Source: an uncultured Polaribacter sp.
GTDB lineage: Bacteria > Bacteroidota > Bacteroidia > Flavobacteriales > Flavobacteriaceae
Direction: 5' to 3'
DNA length: 8,290 nt
Assembly: GCA_913050305.1 (NCBI GenBank)
Contig: CAJXAS010000075.1
Span: forward strand, 1-8,290
Positions within the stretch are counted from its first letter, which is position 1. Every line of letters begins with the position of its first letter. Below are positions 6,024-8,290 of the stretch, piece after piece. The notes beneath the pieces are model-generated. The model worked only from the letters and a program-made list of their open reading frames with translations, was not told the DNA's origin and did not search any database. The translations under genes were made by a program, and so were the position numbers.

Positions 6024-7153
6024 TATATCTTCATTGGTTTACCGTGAGTTTGCTTAATTATAATAGGCAATAAAAAAGGAAGTTTCTTTAAAATTTGCAA
6101 TAAGACGGATGCAATTGTATCTTTTCTAAACAGCATAGCAATAAAATGCCCTGCCTTCAAACGCAAACTAAATTTTCGATTCCACTGTCTAATATATTGC
6201 TTTTCCAGTTCTTTTCTTGTCTCAATCTCACCATTAAAGTAATTTAGAATCAATTTAGACGCTAATTGCGCAGATTGAATGGCCATGCTCATGCCGTTTC
6301 CACAAAGTGGATGAATCATTCCTGCAGAGTCTCCGCACATTAAAATATGATTTTCTACTGGTTTTTTGGTTTCAAATGAAATTTGACTAATACTTAATGG
6401 TTTTTCAAAAAGAGCTTCAGAATTATGAAAAATCTCTTTCAAATAATTGTTTTTAAAAACAACTTGTTCTTGAAAATCTTCTATATTTTTATACTGTTTA
6501 AAGGTTGCGTAATTTGTAATATAGCACAAATTAATTGCGCTATTTTCTACTTTAGAAACCCCACAATACCCTCCTTTAAAATTGTGAAGCGCTACCAAAT
6601 CCTCCTTAAAATTTCCTTTTACATGGATTTTAACCCCTAAATAAGGCGATTTCTTCTGAATAAAATTGCGCGCCATTTTTACATCTAATAAAGAACGTTT
6701 GCCAAAAGCACCAATCGTTATTTTTGAAGTAAAAACATTATTCTCTTTTGTTTCAACTTGAAAAAAATCTTTTAAAAAAGTAACATCTAAAACAGTATCC
6801 TGTAAAATTATAACGCCGTTTTCTTTTGCCTTTTCTGATAAAACAAGATCAAGTGTATACCGAGAAATCCCAAACCCACCCAAAGGCAGCTTTGCCGAAA
6901 TTATATTGCTTTTTGTAGTTGACAATTGAAAATTATTAATTCTTACAGCTCCAGAATCAAACGGATTTACCTCCAAAAAATCTAAATATGGCAATACTTC
7001 ATTGGAAATATACTCACCACATACTTTGTGTTTCGGGTATTCATTTTTCTCAATTAATAAAACCTTTTTACCAAGTTTAGATAAGTGAATTGCATTGCAC
7101 AAACCCGCCAGGCCACCACCAATAACTATTATATCTAAAGCTTTTCTATTCAT
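6023..7153 (-). CDS. FAD-dependent oxidoreductase, geranylgeranyl reductase/aromatic hydroxylase-like
   Basis: The protein (376 residues) is a flavoprotein of the p-hydroxybenzoate hydroxylase fold. The FAD dinucleotide motif is IGGGLAG (11-17), with E35 at the end of strand 2. PKHKVCGEYIS (40-50) is the 'P..K.CGE' signature shared by geranylgeranyl reductase-like and some hydroxylase proteins. The second FAD motif is CGDSAGMIHPLCGNGM (273-288), with D275 contacting the ribityl chain. The middle 'DG' motif is altered to GAFGKRS (148-154). Hydrophobic stretches at about 336-351 and 358-367 suggest peripheral membrane contact. It could reduce double bonds in a lipid chain or hydroxylate the aromatic ring; the methyltransferase immediately downstream (1-base overlap) favours a tailoring role on the polyketide. 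Its ATG lies within the end of the preceding flavoprotein gene (8-base overlap). Confidence 0.85.
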   Translation of the reverse strand: MNRKALDIIVIGGGLAGLCNAIHLSKLGKKVLLIEKNEYPKHKVCGEYISNEVLPYLDFLEVNPFDSGAVRINNFQLSTTKSNIISAKLPLGGFGISRYTLDLVLSEKAKENGVIILQDTVLDVTFLKDFFQVETKENNVFTSKITIGAFGKRSLLDVKMARNFIQKKSPYLGVKIHVKGNFKEDLVALHNFKGGYCGVSKVENSAINLCYITNYATFKQYKNIEDFQEQVVFKNNYLKEIFHNSEALFEKPLSISQISFETKKPVENHILMCGDSAGMIHPLCGNGMSMAIQSAQLASKLILNYFNGEIETRKELEKQYIRQWNRKFSLRLKAGHFIAMLFRKDTIASVLLQILKKLPFLLPIIIKQTHGKPMKI

Positions 7154-8258
7154 TTATTAATTCTGCTAATTCTTTACCTACCAAGCTGCCAATTGCAACA
7201 CCCATTCCACCTAAACGAACTCCACAAAAAACATGATTAGAAAGTTGCTTTACAATGGCTTTTTTCTGATCTCCAACACCCATAATCCCACTCCATCTGT
7301 GTTCAATTTCAAAAGAAGTATTTGGTAAAATAGTTGTTTTTAAAATATTTTCTAATTCGTTTTGGATAATTGCTGTTTGTCCAAACTCAGAGGTTTCTTC
7401 CGTTTTAAAATCAAGGTTTCTTCCACCACCAAATAAAATACGGTCATCTATATTTCTAAAATAATAATACCCTTTATCTAAATGAAAGGTTCCTTTTATT
7501 TGTAAGTTTTTAATTGGTTTTGTGATGAGTACCTGTGCTCTTGCCGGTTGGACTTTTTCTTCTAATAATTTGTTTGCAAAACCATTGGTTGCGATAAAAA
7601 GTTTAGTTGTTTTAAAGGTAATTTTATCTGTTGTTATTTCAATATCTGTATTGTCTTCTGTGAAACTTTCAACAGCAATGTTATTTAAAATTTTAACGCC
7701 TAATTTCTGCACTTTCTGTATTAGTTCGTATCCCATTTTTCCAGTATCAATCTGACCTTCAAAATTATTAACAATATATCTATTGTGTACTTTTTTGAAA
7801 TTAAATGTATTGTCTGAAACTGAAAAAACATCCGTCTTAAATATAGGTTTTAATAATTTATTAATATCCTCTTTTTTTGAAATACACTCCTCAAAAAAAG
7901 TTTCAGAATCACACAACTCAAAGCCTTTATTCTGTTGAAAATCAATCTTTTTATCTCCTAAATTGCTTCTTAATAATTGCAACCCTTTCCAACGATTTTC
8001 TACCAAATTATATACTTCTTGTTCTGTATGAGAACTCAGGTCATCTATCAGCTCCGAAAGGCTTCCAAAACAGGCAAAACCTGCGTTTTTTGTGCTTGCG
8101 CCTTGCGGCAACATTCCTTTTTCAAGAATTACAATTTTTGCTGCAGGGTGTTTTTTCTTCAATTCTAAAGCACAGTTTAAGCCTACAATACCACTACCTA
8201 CAATTGTAAAATCAATGTTAGAAAACCACTCTTTTAATTCCCAATAACTATACTTCAT
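7146..8258 (-). CDS. FAD-dependent oxidoreductase, DAO (D-amino acid/glycine oxidase) family
   Basis: The 370-residue protein is a DAO-fold flavoenzyme. FTIVGSGIVGLNCALEL (17-33) is the FAD-binding beta-alpha-beta unit, with E46 closing strand 2. LPQGASTKNAGFACFG (50-65) is the DAO-family 'GAS..NAG' loop. LFIATNGFANKLL (220-232), ARAQVLITKPI (239-249), a Tyr/Phe-rich strand followed by ILFGGG (274-279) and the closing GVRLGGMGVAIGSLVGKEL (346-364) are in family order. Relatives oxidise C-N bonds of amino acids, glycine or polyamines, or 2-hydroxyacids; the substrate cannot be read here. It is the first gene seen in the operon and overlaps the next by 8 bases, so it is co-translated with the tailoring flavoprotein. 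Whether it acts on the polyketide, supplies a precursor or is a passenger is open. Only 32 bases lie upstream in the window, too few to exclude an earlier operon gene. Confidence 0.87.
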   Translation of the reverse strand: MKYSYWELKEWFSNIDFTIVGSGIVGLNCALELKKKHPAAKIVILEKGMLPQGASTKNAGFACFGSLSELIDDLSSHTEQEVYNLVENRWKGLQLLRSNLGDKKIDFQQNKGFELCDSETFFEECISKKEDINKLLKPIFKTDVFSVSDNTFNFKKVHNRYIVNNFEGQIDTGKMGYELIQKVQKLGVKILNNIAVESFTEDNTDIEITTDKITFKTTKLFIATNGFANKLLEEKVQPARAQVLITKPIKNLQIKGTFHLDKGYYYFRNIDDRILFGGGRNLDFKTEETSEFGQTAIIQNELENILKTTILPNTSFEIEHRWSGIMGVGDQKKAIVKQLSNHVFCGVRLGGMGVAIGSLVGKELAELINE

Positions 8259-8290
8259 TTAAATCTCTTTTTCAAAACAAACACTATTCT

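Noticed and set aside
7877..8209. A 110-codon plus-strand open frame inside the first flavoprotein gene, and the other plus-strand frames in the window.
   Set aside because: All lie opposite well-supported conserved genes, have no recognisable motifs, and read as antisense shadows.
8259..8290. A promoter for the operon upstream of the first flavoprotein gene (minus strand TAGTGTTTG).
   Set aside because: It has one base too many for TAnnTTTG, and too little upstream sequence is present to look for a -33 element. The operon may begin outside the window.
1..8290. CRISPR arrays, tRNA or rRNA genes, insertion sequences, and long direct or inverted repeats.
   Set aside because: Almost all of the window is coding. 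I saw no spaced repeats, transposase motifs or structural RNA signatures in the two short gaps; a computed repeat search was not possible.

Overview
The window looks like a piece of a Flavobacteriaceae (Bacteroidota) chromosome. It is AT-rich, genes lack strong Shine-Dalgarno sequences, the one promoter I can see matches the Bacteroidota pattern (TTTG-N20-TAnnTTTG), and the proteins are Lys/Ile/Asn-rich with a flavobacterial-style signal peptide ending in CFSQ. The genus cannot be fixed from the sequence alone. Every gene is on the minus strand, so transcription runs from high to low coordinates.

Positions 8258 to 638 hold a compact run of ten genes that reads as a lipid-polyketide biosynthesis operon. 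In order of transcription: a DAO-type FAD oxidoreductase (8258-7146), a geranylgeranyl-reductase-like FAD oxidoreductase (7153-6023), a class I SAM methyltransferase (6023-5313), a type III polyketide synthase (5244-4192), a FabZ-like dehydratase (4181-3741), a FabF-like ketosynthase (3731-2442), an acyl carrier protein (2440-2189), an AcpS-type phosphopantetheinyl transferase (2196-1624), an exported YceI-family lipid-binding protein (1616-1077) and a GreA-like protein (1096-638). Neighbours overlap by 1 to 20 bases or lie 1 to 10 bases apart. The only exception is a 68-base gap ahead of the type III synthase.

Inferred joint role: the ketosynthase, dehydratase, ACP and its activating enzyme form a small dedicated type II fatty-acid/polyketide unit that prepares an acyl chain. 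The type III synthase could extend and cyclise that chain to an alkyl-resorcinol, phloroglucinol or pyrone. The methyltransferase and one or both flavoproteins could then methylate and oxidise or reduce the ring or chain, and the YceI protein could carry the lipophilic product in the periplasm. No ketoreductase, enoyl reductase, acyl-ACP ligase or transporter lies in the window, so those steps would have to be supplied by housekeeping FabG/FabI or by genes outside it. The product is unknown.

Positions 637-526 are a 112-base intergenic stretch with a predicted promoter. Downstream is a second, apparently unrelated unit: a four-helix membrane protein (525-49) whose end overlaps the start of an XRE-type helix-turn-helix regulator (59-1), which is cut off by the window edge.
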